DNA of 64,000 bases from Chrysaora quinquecirrha (GCA_014526335.1 JACTAT010000041.1:991535-1055534), one strand, 5' to 3'. Shown: positions 33,912 to 46,778, counted from the stretch's first letter. The notes: a model not told the origin generated them from the sequence alone. A program made the numbers and translations.

Positions 33912-36900
33912 TCACTCAGGCTCATCATCTGGATGTTGTTCATTGTAGTTGTCAAGCCATTCTTGACTTGGCTCTTTCAATCCCTTGACATAATCACCAC
34001 CTTTGCCATCGATGTATACTTCAGCTGGATTTTCTGGCTTTGGAGGCTCCCTTCCAATAATCATCAACACCACCATGGCAACGATTCCAACAATCGATGC
34101 AACCTGTCCAATCACTGGGATGCATTCAACTTCAACAAAAAGCCCAATGAAACTTGTGAGTGTGACAACAGCAAATGATGCACCCTTAAAGAAAATCCCA
34201 AATATTATTAACATGCATTGCAACAATGTACGTTATTTTCAATACCTTTATGTTGGATTTATTAGCAACTGTGGATATTTCCCCATATGTACGACACACC
34301 CTTCCACAAGATGAAAACCAATTTTAATGGCCTACTATCCTCAATATATAACAATGCGAAGCTAAGAATTCCTTCACCAAAGTAAGAAGCAAAAACAATA
34401 TCTGGGCGATCCCTACAATTACAAGGTCGAAAAAATACTCGAAATTTTTATTTTTTCATGAGTCCCTGTATCCTTGCCGAGAACATTGCCCTTTAAGGAT
34501 ATAAAAATTTTTTGTTGCTAGAGGTACTCAATTACAATTTCTAAGATAATTGCAAAGAAGTAAAGCGTACTCATGTCTAAGATTCCCTAGCAATACCTTA
34601 GCAACACGATTTTGCCACCTTAAACAACAGGAAGCCCCCAAATTTCACGATAAGAGAGTTTTGAGAGAGCTTGTTGGTCTGGATACCTAATTAAAATAAT
34701 CCTCTGAACGAACTTGAGACTCGCTCTAAATGTCTTGTGATGCACCAGTAGAAGACAAATGCCATATCTTCTTTTCAGGTTTTCCGTCAAGATTGAAAAG
34801 TTGCAGTTCCAACCCTCCCCCGTCTATTCTAGCTCACCAGAAATTAGGCCCTAAGGGGCTGGTTATATGGAAGAAACTCTCCCCTGTTGTCGGGATGAAA
34901 AACTATGAGGATAATTTTCCCTTTACGCGAGAAAATTGAAGTTTTGTTGCTCATTTAAAAGATCTTCTACCATAGCCGGAGAACTTCAAAACTGCTTTGT
35001 TTTAGCACCATCACCCGTAGTCTCTGTCTTACCAACAATAATAAAAACTTTGCTTCCAAAATGCTTGAATTACGCATGTGTATAACTCTAAAAACTGTCC
35101 CGGGTAGGCCGGATGAATTGTGTTGAAATGGAGAGAAATCATCCCGCCTAGCCGAGATCCCGTTTACATATCAACGGAACATCGCATGCCGGAAGAAATT
35201 TTATCACGTAACTCAAACGTGAAAAACATAAAGAAATAACAGTAGAGGCGAGATCTCGGCAAAATGTCCTGTCTCAGAAAAGTGGGACAATTTCTTCCAT
35301 ATAACCAGGCCCTAAGAGTAACTAGAACAGGGTGCCTAATCAAGTAGTCACTCAAAAGTCAGTGAAAAGCTTACAAAACTGTATTATAGGACTGTATATA
35401 TGATTAAGCCTTCATGGCTGTATATGTGTAATATCATGGATTGATATCTTAACAAACCTGAATGATGTCGAGAACCTTGACTGCAACAGGTGCACCATCA
35501 ACAAAATCTTTGTATATCTGAAATCCAATCATAACACAGGCTGCAGCACCAGCAATTACACCAACAAGTTTGGCGGCCTTTTCAGCAAATTTGAACATTT
35601 TGCCCCATTTTGATGTCATCACTTCTAGTTCACCCTCAGTTTTAGCAACAGCACTGGCAACAGCTTCATTTGTTGACAACTCAATCCCTGATTCGGAGAA
35701 AAGGGGTATATAAACTCAGTATAGAATGATGCACAATAGCTGCTGAAGATAGTTGCAATACACTCGCATTTAAGAGTGATATATTAAACTTCCCTGGCAG
35801 TTAATCTAGCAGTTGCAAGATACAGATTCCGTCATCCTCACTACTGGTATAAAACAAAACATTCGTAGTAAAGAATAGAACACAAAACCAGTTGAGGACA
35901 AATAACTTTTCCTTGAATAAGCGCAACCTTTCATATGAGAGGGGTTTGCTTAATGGAGTTAGAAAATAATTGCACTTATGAAGATCTTTGCACTGTCTAA
36001 ATGAGGTGCTTTTATGGACAAGAGCGTTTATTCTTACAAATGGGAAGTAGCAAGAAAAATTAATTTTTGATTAAGGAGATCGACAGTAAAGAAAGGTAAC
36101 AAATAGGTCATTAGCTTACCCTCAACAGCAGAAGCACCATCGGTTATCAAACTTCTGTAGCCAGTTAGAATCGCTTCACTATTTTTAGCTGTACCGAATG
36201 TCTTTATCCATTCCAATGTCTGCTGCCCTTTTATACAAGCTTCATCAAAAACTTCAAGCACTTTTGGCCCTGCTGTAGCAAATGCTTTTAATCCCATGTG
36301 AATTGTGTCCAAAACTACAACAGCTCTTGCTTCTGGAGGAAGTGTATCCCAAGCCATGAATGATGTAAGAGTACCCATAATTGACAATCCCCAAAATGCA
36401 AATGAAAGTGCTGAGCTTAAACCATTGAAAGCCTTTGAAATATTTGGATGAGCATCAAACCACTTTTTTGCTGACTTGAAAAGTTTATCCCATTGTACCC
36501 CAGTTTCACTGAAATACATATGAATAACATCAGTAGCCATATTGATCATATGTTCTACTCCTTTAGTTGCAAGTTCTTCCATTGTGATTCCATAAGCTTC
36601 TGCCAAATCTTGCATTTGTTTCCTGTATTCAGCAACGATTTCTTGAGTACCTTCATCTCCACCAGCTAGAATATAGTCAACAAGACCCTTTATCAAATCT
36701 CCCATGATACCAATCATGAAATCTTGATAATCTTCATTTCCATCGAAATACTCAGAGTTGATTCCCAATCTTTTTGTTAAAACTGTGCAATAGAAATCTG
36801 CAGCATAATTCTGGTCAGGATTCTCTGGCCGGGGTTTATCTGTAAGGCAGTAAAGGACCATGGATTGCTTCTGTGTCTTCGACATGTCTTGCTCTATCAC

Positions 36901-39900
36901 CGCTAGAGTGGCAAAGGTGTTCAGCTTATCTTCAGTTGTGATATAATCATACAATTCTTTGGCCCATTGCTCTCCACCTTTTGAGGAGTTAATGTAATCT
37001 TGAATGCGTGGGATTTTCTCAAGATAGGCTAGTCTTCCAAGCTTATTGTTTGCTTGGTTATAGTCAGGATCTTGAGCAAGGCAGCCCTCATCATTACCCG
37101 CCCAGTAATACAGCAACTTATTCTTCATGACTTGGTCAAACTTTTCTTCCAGAGAACTGTCAGTTGACAAGGCATTCATCAAATAAGCATTGGCCATACG
37201 ATTACCGAAAAACTCAGGGTATGCATCGGCACACTCCTGCTCAATGGTATTTAGTGTAGGTCTTACTGTGCCAAGAATCTTCTTCAGATCGTCTTCATCC
37301 ATGTCATATTTCATCACCTTTTGAACCAAAGTGAACGTCAGGTCATGTATCTCTTTTGGGTCAGGTGGTGTAAGCAAGAACAGCTCATCTACACTTAAAT
37401 CATTATCAGCTGATTTCTTCATTTGATAGGCCATTGGAGCTGGTGCAACTTCATCCGTTGTCGGCTTGAGATTATGCATGCTTCTCTTCAGGCATTCTTT
37501 CCTTGCAATGTCTAGCAACTCATCACTGTCATCTTGACCTAATCGGTCAAACTCTCCTTTCCACTCATATGTTTCTCCCTTGAAATCAGTATCGTCTGGA
37601 TCAAAGGTTATGCAATAGCCAGAGAAAGACGTGTAATCCCAATTAAACACACCATAGAATTTGACATATCCCAAGAAAGACATATAATCGGTTGGCACGT
37701 CTACACTTACAATCAAGTTGTTATCTCCATCCACAGAAAACTGTACTTGATTGTCTATTGGATCCAAAACTGGCAGATTGGGAAGGATGCTCATATTCGC
37801 AATTAGAGTTGTGCCTTCAGTGCCCATCTCTACCTCACCAGTGTCAGTCCATTCATCATCCGTATTGGCAAAAAAACTCTCTGGATCACTTTTAAGAGGA
37901 CCTTTAGAATGTTTGTAGATGCTTGTATGAGGACCAACAGAAAAATTAGCTGCTTGAATGGTACTCATGGCATTTCTTTCTCTCGTCAAGCAGACATATC
38001 CTCGTCCAGTGAACCAACCACCTCCAAACCATTTAATGCAGCCGTGTTCCCACATTCCGCCAGGAACTGGTCTGGTCCACAATATGTGTTGCTTATCTGC
38101 AAATTTGGCAATAGGAACATACTGTTTTCCAAGAAATAAATGGCCCTTGAGAAATGCCATCTCTGTCGGCATTGAATATGAGCTGGTTGTTGCCAAATCA
38201 GATTGATAAGTGAAACTGAGGCGCGGAAATGTCACGTCTTGTAAGTAAAGCTTTTCTGAACCTTGTTTTGTTGGATGCAAGTGGCGGTCGATGCGCTTCT
38301 CGCTAAGTGCAAGAATTGCTTTTGCAGGACCAGGACCCATTATTTTGCTCAAAGATGGCTCCAGTTTCTTTAGATGTTCTTGAACCTTTTTCTGTTCTTT
38401 GAATGAAACATTCTGCAATCCATCGACAACAGTTTGGATCGTTATCTCAGGGTAGTTCTGGCAAACCAGATATCCATTAGCATGGTAAGAGCGAGGTCCT
38501 TCTCTTGTGTGCACTCCATAGAACTGTGTACCAGCTGGATACATCTTTCCTTTAATGAATTGAATCTTAACCCATTCATATTCAATATTACCATGGTCAT
38601 TGTTCTTAATCTTTCGAACATAATCACCTGGAGTTAAACGACCAACATCCAGCCATTTGTTTTCTTTTCTTGCTGTGCTTGGATCGATTGCTCTCCAGCC
38701 ATCTTGTGTCCAAAATGGATGACAAGCTAAGAAAAAAGGCTCTTCGTCGTTGAAACCAAATGCCATTGAATCACGTTCAAGAATCACTCCTGCTTTCTCG
38801 GATGAGACGATGCCAAGATTTCCATGCCAACCCACGATTTTGTCATTCTCTTGCAAATGCTCAATTGTAACGTTTGTGTTATGATCAAGAAGGACCAACG
38901 TTCCTGCTAAAAAGCATCCCTGTTCATGTCCCCCGCCTGGACAGTAGACAGTAACGTTGTCTGAAATGCCTTTGCCAGTGCTGAGCTTAAGTCGCTTTGG
39001 ACCAGAATCCCGGGTGAGCCACTCTGCTGCCTTTTTTCCATAGGTCGTTTCAGTATGTGTATCATGCCAATTGAGGGCGATTGTGTAGTGGTAATACTCA
39101 TAATACCTCTCAAACGCTTTAGTGCAGGCTGCTTGAACTTTGTTGAAGTAAGGGTCGTTGATGAGCCAGGATGCCACAAAATCCAAATGATTATCTGTTG
39201 TTACAAATGCTAAAACAGGCTTGATCAGTTTTTCACTGCTGAAAGATGTCCATTTTTTTGCAATCTCATCGATCTTTGAAGATCCCATCACTTGAAGCAT
39301 GAAAAATTTCATTTTAGCTGGCAAATCAACTTGAGAGCCAAGCTGTCTTACAATTGTTCCAATGATGTAGACTTCATTTTGGAGAATTTCTTCTAGTTTG
39401 GGTAGCCATTTGTTTTTGTCGTCAAAATATTCTTTCATTCCTTTTCGAAAGAGATCTTCAGCCAGCAAACCTCTTCCCATTTCAGCACCATCTTTGCCAT
39501 GGATAGAATTCTTCCAAAAATCATCCGATTCTTTACTTTTTGTCGTACGATTGAAATCAAAAGAAGAAACCTGTTACAAAAAATTTTTCAGTTATTCAAT
39601 TAGGCTCGATGACGTTGGTGAACTAATGTGCGCTACTGTTTTATATATTCACTACTATGAAAGGGTTTTTTGTGTGATTTGGTGCATAGTCACAACTGAA
39701 GTAGGTATGTTAGCTCGATTTATGGATTTTTAGAACATATTGAAAGGGTTTTGGTGGAATGCGATGGTATCAATCCATGTATAGTCAGGCATATACCCTG
39801 CCAAGTGCCTGCGAAATGCAAAAAGCCCATAAATATGCAGAAGTGAATTTTGAATTCGTCGTAAGTCATGGCATCAAATTATGAACATGTTATGTAAAAA

Positions 39901-42900
39901 CTTTATCACATATTATCATAAAGAGGGTCTGGACTTAAGTATACTGGATTCAACTTGTTCACACTGTCAAAATAGCAATCCGATATGATTATCAATCCAA
40001 ACTGTCAATTCAAATCGATTAAAATCATTTGTACATATTCGCTAAGACGGCAACAAGACCTTTCGATCGATGAATTTCATTTCATCTTTCATAGATTTAT
40101 CAATGCTGATGTCGCTTGTTGTTGTAGGCAACACTGCAACATCTTTGTAAAATGAAGTGAAACTTTATATGTTAGTAGCAAAAAGCTTTCAAAGTGATGT
40201 TGATAGTGCCTTGTGTAAAAAAATTTAATATCGTGCAATAAAGTAGGTTACATACCCAGAGCAAATGTTAACATTGAATACAAATTCAAATAATTTCTTT
40301 CTTAGCATAACATATTTATTCTCAACGTTTCGAAATTTTTTGCGGCTGACCTTCGCAAAATATAGCCGACCGTATTAAAACGTGTAGCTACATCGTAAAC
40401 CGTAACACCCATAAGTATATCCACCTACAGTTACTTTACACCCTTCATAACCTATTGATTTATATCCTTTTATGCGCACCGTATAAAATATGATCTACCC
40501 ACTTCGACCCCCTGGCAATTTTTGTACCATCAAAATCCCCCAAAATGGCCACAGTGTCATATTTGATCCCTTAGCTGTCATTATGGAAAAGAAATGTGAT
40601 GGCGAGGTTTTTCGGGCTTTGTACTTCAAAAAAGTAATCATGGCTGCCATTGGAAGGCGAAGCTTAGACTTATTACCTTCCTCCCACTCTTTCGGAAACA
40701 GCTTCTAACAACTACAACAACATATAGCTGTTTCCTTAGAGTGGGACTCATAATCTTTTAGTCCAAAAGTCGTGCTGATATGCCAACTTTTTGGCATATC
40801 CAATCAGAATGCAGAATGGCCCAAATCAAAAGCTGTGATTGGCTGATCTATTACTTCCACCTTATCTGTCTCAAGTTTCACCAATGGCCGCCAAGCTTTG
40901 AGCAGCTTCGCAACAACTTTTTCGGGTCAGATAAGACAACCTGACACCTATATATAAATTAACCCCATATTTAAAGTTAATTAAAACATCCTTTTTAGTA
41001 CTAGTAATTTCGTTTTTAATGTTCGAGAAGAAAAAGTACGAATTTAGAGCGGTTTTAGGGTCGGCAGTCAATTCAAAATTTTAGGCCGCTCAATTGCCAT
41101 GGCTTTCTTGCATGCGGAAAGGTTCGTCAAAATTAGCACGACTTTTGAATGAAAGTTTATGAGTCGTAGTTGGAGCGGGGTGGTGGAGTGTGGAGGAGCG
41201 TAGACTACGACGAATGTAATAAGTCTAGGCTGAATAGCCAAAGAAGGGGCATAGAAGAATTCACAGAATCGTAAGTGCGTGCAAACATCGAAATAAGCGT
41301 TAGCCGTTGCAGTTTACCGAGAAATCCCGCATTAGGCGTTCTGCCTCTCCAAGCATAATGATTGCAATATGACCTGGTGGATACAACAAACTGCAACAGC
41401 GAACAATCTGAATCTGAGCAATCAACGTCAACAGTTTCTCTACCAACAAAACCAAGCAATAATGTATTTAAAGCCATTGATATGGTGAACCGGGCAATTG
41501 GAGAAGTTGCATGTCCATTTATACAGTAGCAAGAAGTCCGAGAATATCCGATCCATAAAATTGTTCCGATGGAAGTTCTCGACCCCAGCATCCAGGATTA
41601 TGAAGATGAAAACTGTGATGTATGCATGCAATAGGGACACGGAATACCCCATGGCGATTTCAACTCCTTCGACTAACACATGGCTGTTTTTTCGTCACTG
41701 TCTTTGAAAAGAAATGGATACAACTGAAACCAACTGACGAAGACTTGGAACGATTTTGAAGACGCTGACGACTTGGATGGACCGGGACGGATTCAATGTA
41801 CGATTCTTGGCTTCTTATTGAAGATACAAGGAGAGAAGAGTTCAACATAGAACAATTCAAAACGTGATTTCGGAAATGGCAGTCGTTGTTGCAAAAGCGA
41901 GTAGGACTCGATAGAAGATCTGTTCTGATGGAAGTTAGCTAGATAATGGAGATGAAAATGATGTGGGAACAATATCACATGTTCATAGGAAATAAAAAAG
42001 AATAAGGAATAAGGTCCAGCAGGGAAGAGGAAGAAATAAATAACTCGTGAACAATGCTATTGTAAAACTTATTGTTTGATATATCGTTTTTGTTATTTTG
42101 ATTGAATTTTAAATCAATAATTGAGTTCTAAATTCTATGTGTCAACTTTATATCTATTTGTCATGAATGGCGAACACTAGAATAGATTTTTCACGAAGTT
42201 GCATACCACAATAGCTGGGATTCGAAACAGGACTGCAGGATCAGAGAGCCTGTGCACAAAAAAGGAGCGAGCGAGGGAACTCTAGGGACACAGGGCATCC
42301 AGAAAGTCAAAGTAGTTCAATTTCAAGGGTCCACTGCTGTCATTGCTCAAACTGTCCTCCAAGCACACTTTTTAAGTGACCTGGAACCTCTGGGTTTATA
42401 CATAACATGACCTTTGTAAAATGAGCTACACCGTCATTTTCCCCAATAGGACACCATGGGCATCTGTGCCCGGTATCTGTGCTCATCAGGGATGTTAAAT
42501 GAATAACTGTTCTCTTTCCATATGGATCAAGGGGTATTTAAAATAGCAAGCAACGCACAAGTCTTTTCCGAATGACTTTGACTTAAATTTCACTTATCTG
42601 TCTTTCGGCGGGAACGGAAATAGGAATGGGTACGGGCATGGGAAACTGGAGCAGGAACCGAAAAAAAACGGAAATTCGAATTTGCCACGCTTGAAGCGTT
42701 AAAAAAATCGCATTTGATTGGTTGAGAGTTGAATTCCCGTGACAAAACGGACATATTTTCGTGCGAAAATTAGAAGATAAAAATGAGCATGCTCATGTGA
42801 TAATTTTCCGTTCCTGTTCCCCTTCCCTTTGCGAAAAGGACGAGTAGAAATCCAGCTTTACCTTGTATAATATATACACGCCCAACTTGAATGCAAATTT

Positions 42901-43852
42901 TTCTAACAAATTCAACTATATAAGCACAGAGTGAGCAAGTTTCAATATCAGTAAACGGCAGACTGAACAACGTTGTTTATCATACTATACTATACTATAC
43001 TATACTATACTATACTATACTATACTATACTATACTATACTATACTATACTATACTATACTATACTATACTATACTATACTATACTATACTATACTATGC
43101 TATACTTAACTATACTATACTATATTATACTATACTATTCTATTCTATACTATACTTTAGCTACTATGCTATACTATACTATACTATACTATACTATGCT
43201 TTGCTATACTATATTATATTATACTTTATTATTCTATTCTATAATATGCGATACCATACGACAACGACCCAAAATGTAACACTACTGTAGCTACTATACT
43301 TTACAGCAGTTTACTTTGCTACGCTACAATTAATCAGTGCAAAGGAGAATTAAGTAAACATTAATTTGGGAAATACGAACCATATGTTTATTGAGTTACT
43401 ATTATTTCGGCGACCATGGTGGTGTGACGACCATCAGAGTGAAGAAGAGCATTTCGTCGAATCCATTTACACTGCTGCTCTTCACTGTGATGATGGCCAT
43501 CACCACCATGTCGGCCGAAATATCAGTCAATAAACAAAACTATGGTTATTATTTGCAAAATTAATATTTACTAATATTATCAATATAAGTGTAATCGCTT
43601 TACTGATAACTTAAATGAAATGCTACTAACCTTAGTCATACTCTTTGAAACAAGAGCGATTGCAAGATCGTTGCGTTTGCTACTGTACTCTTTTCCACCC
43701 CAGTACGCATGCTCTGTTCCTTTAAAGAATATATTTTCGGCCACGCCACATCCAGCATGCTGAACTGAGTCATCCAAAATATCTCTCATGGTTCCTTCTG
43801 GGATTGTTGTATAAGAATCAGCAATACTTAGCAGTTTTTCCAAGGTCAGATA
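33912..43852 (-). CDS. Giant Hint-domain protein with hydrophobic C-terminal exons (5' end not found)
   Basis: Exons: 43631-43852, 36120-39571, 35458-35687, 33912-34184 (TGA); phases 0,1,0 agree at each junction. The 3.4-kb exon is open throughout. Counting from the Met at 39480, a Hint (Hedgehog/intein) domain spans about 189-342: Cys189 in GCFLAGTLVLL, IEHLQENDKIVGW, the HPFWTQDGWRA block (H254), GRLTPGDYV, and a closing SYHANGYLVCQN. These are the standard self-processing blocks, with Cys at the N-side scissile site and Asn at the end. About 190 residues precede it and over 900 follow; I recognise no family there. Near the C-terminus come AFWGLSIMGTLTSFMAW, LVGVIAGAAACVMIGF and a final exon with SIVGIVAMVVLMII, then an acidic end. 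No signal peptide is seen; upstream coding exons are missing. Self-cleavage is inferred. Confidence 0.85.
34856..35311. mobile_element. TIR element in Hint-gene intron
   Basis: The ends GGGCTGGTTATATGGAAGAA and TTCTTCCATATAACCAGGCC form a TIR. CTAAG flanks both sides (34851-34855, 35312-35316), within a longer AGGCCCTAAG match. It is a 456-bp non-autonomous element of uncertain superfamily. Confidence 0.65.
39572..40680. other. Intron sequence of the Hint gene
   Basis: No exon or repeat boundary recognised in this stretch. Confidence 0.5.
40683..40745. repeat. Strong short hairpin
   Basis: CCCACTCT-TTC-GGAAACAGCT (40683-40703), a 22-nt loop, then AGCTGTTTCC-TT-AGAGTGGG (40726-40745). The two 10- and 8-bp stems pair perfectly. 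It abuts a looser inverted repeat (GACTCATAA...AAAAGTCGTGCT at 40745-40776 against 41136-41165). Confidence 0.7.
41170..42600. other. Intron sequence, nothing recognised
   Basis: Several medium ORFs on both strands but no family signature or consistent splice sites. A pair of G-rich and C-rich blocks at about 42610-42830 (GGAACGGAAATAGG against TTTCCGTTCCTGTTCC) may be a small inverted repeat. Confidence 0.4.
42982..43225. repeat. TATAC pentanucleotide microsatellite
   Basis: At least 22 perfect TATAC units from 42984, then decaying copies to about 43225. The open frame through it is simple-sequence Leu/Tyr/Ile. It lies in a Hint-gene intron, with about 50 intact or near-intact units in all. 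Confidence 0.97.
43386..43535. mobile_element. 150-bp near-perfect hairpin element
   Basis: Left arm GTTTATTGAGTTACTATTAT then TTCGGCGACCATGGTGGTG pairs with right arm CACCACCATGTCGGCCGAAA and TATCAGTCAATAAAC, followed inward by AGTGAAGAAGAGCA against TGCTCTTCACT. The arms are about 65 bp around a 20-nt loop. It is a foldback MITE or a hairpin RNA source; no flanking duplication was fixed. Confidence 0.75.
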
Positions 43853-44448
43853 CTGGTTTTCAAAAATGCTAAAGTTAATGAGAATAACTGAATATTAATG
43901 GAAGGGAAAACAATATATTTATCTGCACATGTTTCAATCTTACTGGCACACTTTGGAAAAGGTGTAGTGTGTAACTGATAACAAACAAATTGAACTTTCT
44001 GGAAATCATCATCGCAGCAAAGATTTTTTACGGTTGAAGGTTACACTGGGTAGTTGAAGGTTAGAATCAAAAAATGTATGATTAATGGAAAAGACGATTC
44101 CGCAAAAGATGGCGTCGGGGAAAGGGGCATCCCAGCACAGTGCATTGCGTTGGATAACAGAATTTTAAAACAGTGATTCTATAGAATACTCGTGAAGTCA
44201 CAAAAATCGATTTTTTGAATTTGCTTTTCATTTAGTGAAGGAGCGTAATAAATAATGGGTAATCATACAAAATCAGTCAATTATAACAAACAATGGCTGA
44301 GATATGATCATCCAAAGAATTACATTTCCATAGAAAATCACTTTTGCGCCTTGTTCAAAACATTATGAACCGAATCAAAATACAGTGATTTCCTATTGAA
44401 GTATATTGATTGATACATTTGCTTGATACATTTGACTGATTTTGTATG
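43853..44448. other. Upstream of the last supported Hint-gene exon
   Basis: Nothing coding recognised. Confidence 0.4.
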
Positions 44449-44452
44449 TTAA

Positions 44453-44860
44453 CCCTAATCCTACCAGGGGGGTTGGAATCCACCCCCTCAAGCTTTTCTT
44501 GCAAATGTTCTCTTGTGTGATGGATGTAACCTTCCAAACAAGGCTGAATTTTAAAGCTATATGTATAAGCTACAATGTGAAGCAAAAAATCCCCATAATA
44601 ATAACAATGGGTCACGTGACATTGCTTTATATGGAAAGTGTGTTGCCTTATATCGATAGCATTTTTTATTATGACATAATAATGACATCATAATAGATGT
44701 GGGAGACGCCCAATTTACCAAAATTACTCCTAATACGTTGACCCATGACTATCCCAGGTTCTACTTCCCTAGCTCTACAGGAAAGCACATTCTGGAGGGG
44801 GGCGGTTGGAAAACACCTTTCCCCACTATTTGAGATAAAAAAAGGCCATTAGGATTAGGG
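44453..44860. mobile_element. piggyBac-type MITE, copy 1
   Basis: Flanked by TTAA on both sides (44449-44452, 44861-44864). The ends CCCTAATCCTA and TAGGATTAGGG are inverted. TTAA targets with CCY ends are the hallmark of piggyBac. It shares its left 45 bp (ACCAGGGGGGTTGGAATCCA, then CCCCCTCAAGCTTTTCTTG) with copy 2. Confidence 0.8.
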
Positions 44861-44864
44861 TTAA

Positions 44865-46185
44865 CGCATTATTTCACAAAATGTATGTTTTCGATGTATG
44901 TTATTGTATGATTCGAATGTTAAAGTTTAAGCTTCAACGAAAGGTGGCTGTTTCTGCCCTTGTTTTCATGAAGGATTCTGAAAGGTATTCTGAGAATGAT
45001 TTTCTTAGTTACTACAGCTGAGCACAAACAATAGGCACATACAGGTTGAACTCATCGTACACGATTTTTTCTTATAAGCTACTCAGGATTTTGGTCAGAT
45101 CTCAAGTTGCTTATTTTATAGCCAATAGCTGGATATAAAGTTGCTTAATAGTTGCTTAATTTTATTCAACTAATTTTCGTAAATTATATATGTAAGAAGG
45201 GAAATAAGAAAAGAAGTCATAATGTCAGTGCGTCCTTTCGTGATACAAAAATTTTTGTGTTGCTTAAGATTATGCTTAAGATCGATTTCAGTATATGGTT
45301 ATCTGTAAGATTGTTCATATTAGAAGCATTGACCTTGTTCGTGTGGCAAATGCCCCCATTTCTGGAAAAAGCCCCTATTTCTTGCTAACAGATTCAGGCA
45401 TAAACAAATAACCTCAAAATTTGGAATCTACGCATTGATTTTGCCCGGATATTGCTTTTCTCGGCATCTTGATCCGTTTCTGCCAGAAATTGCCTTTTGG
45501 GGGAATTGGGGGCACACTAGCAATAGATGGGGGCAGGGTTGGCTCCATCTTAAATTGTACAAATACATTAATATTACCATCTTAGATTGTTTTTGAAGTT
45601 TTTAGTATTGATAATACAGATATCTCGACGTTTTGCTGTTTACTATGCGTTATCCTGGTTTTTGGGTCAAATGACCCCATAACTCGTAAACGCCCCCTGA
45701 AATGACTGAATAACATCGAAATTTGGAATCTACGCTCCTGAATTGACCAAGTGCAGAGTCTCAAAAACTCCCTCGCTGGATGGTGATACTCCCCCTTCCT
45801 CTATCGAACTGATATATTTGTGTATATCATAACAGCCGATCCTATTGGCCGATCCGTTCCAATGTAGACGCAATCAAATCGTGTCAATATCGTACCCGAA
45901 AAGGTTTGGTTCCGCATATTTTTCTCCCTTGAAGGGTTCCTTGCCCTTTGTAAGTAAACCTTCCTCATTTTTCCCAAAGTTGTGTAAACTACCTCTGAGA
46001 AACAAGCTTAGGAAAAATAACTTAGTTCCATTTTTGAAAATTACTGGATGTAAAGCAAATAAAACCAAAAAAAACAATAAACAATTGCAGTTAACGCCTT
46101 TTTAGGACCATTTCAGCCTACCTATCTCTTATTTACGAAGCAATTTTTCACCAAAATACCAGCCCCTTCCCCTCTCAAAAACTTG
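44865..46185. other. Intergenic, nothing recognised
   Basis: No splice-consistent ORF. Two short similar passages (AATTTGGAATCTACGC near 45420 and 45720) hint at an old repeat. Confidence 0.4.
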
Positions 46186-46189
46186 TTAA

Positions 46190-46778
46190 CCCTAATCCTA
46201 CCGGGCTTTTTTTGATCTAACTTAGCCTGGAGGGGGGCTGGTTTCCACCCCCTCCATAAATTGCTGTCCAGTAGAGCTAGAGCAATCAGACTTGGCACAG
46301 GCATTGGCACGATTCCAAATCAAACTTTGCACAGGCACTGGACAATGTATTAGGAGTAATTTTGGCGAATTGGGCGTGTCCCACTTCTATTATGACGTCA
46401 TTGTGACATCATAATCAAAACATGCTATCAACCTCGGTCAAAAATCGACCTTCCTTAATATCAATAGAAATCCGGGAATCGCTTTACATTTTGTTGCTAG
46501 TAACTATTTTCTCTTACCTTGTAAAGACTAAGCCAATTCTGATAAGATTTACTGTTAAAATAGGATTTATATGTGGTTTTGTCATGACCGTTTTCATATA
46601 AGGCAAAGTCACGTGACCCATTGTTATCATTTTGGGAATTTTTCATATCACATTGTAGTTTATACATATAGGCTTAAAGTTACCCTGGTTTGGAAGCTTA
46701 CACATCCATCACACAACAAAACAGTTTCAAGAAAAGCTTGAGGGGGGGGCGGATTCCACCCCCCAGGTAGGATTAGGG
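46190..46778. mobile_element. piggyBac-type MITE, copy 2
   Basis: Flanked by TTAA (46186-46189, 46779-46782). The ends CCCTAATCCTACC are inverted. Its right half is the reverse complement of copy 1's left half, and internal blocks (ATTAGGAGTAATTTTGGCGA, GGGTCACGTGAC) are shared, so they are the same family with copy 1 internally deleted. It contains TATGACGTCATTGTGACATC. Confidence 0.8.

Noticed and set aside
41205..41591. 128-residue minus-strand ORF
   Set aside because: No domain or splice-site support; composition is that of random translation of intron sequence.
42973..43290. 105-residue Tyr/Leu/Ile ORF
   Set aside because: Pure translation of the TATAC microsatellite.
44851..44864. TTAGGGTTAA as possible interstitial telomere repeat
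   Set aside because: Only one TTAGGG unit, and it is explained by the CCCTAATCC end of a piggyBac-type MITE beside its TTAA target (also at 46778).
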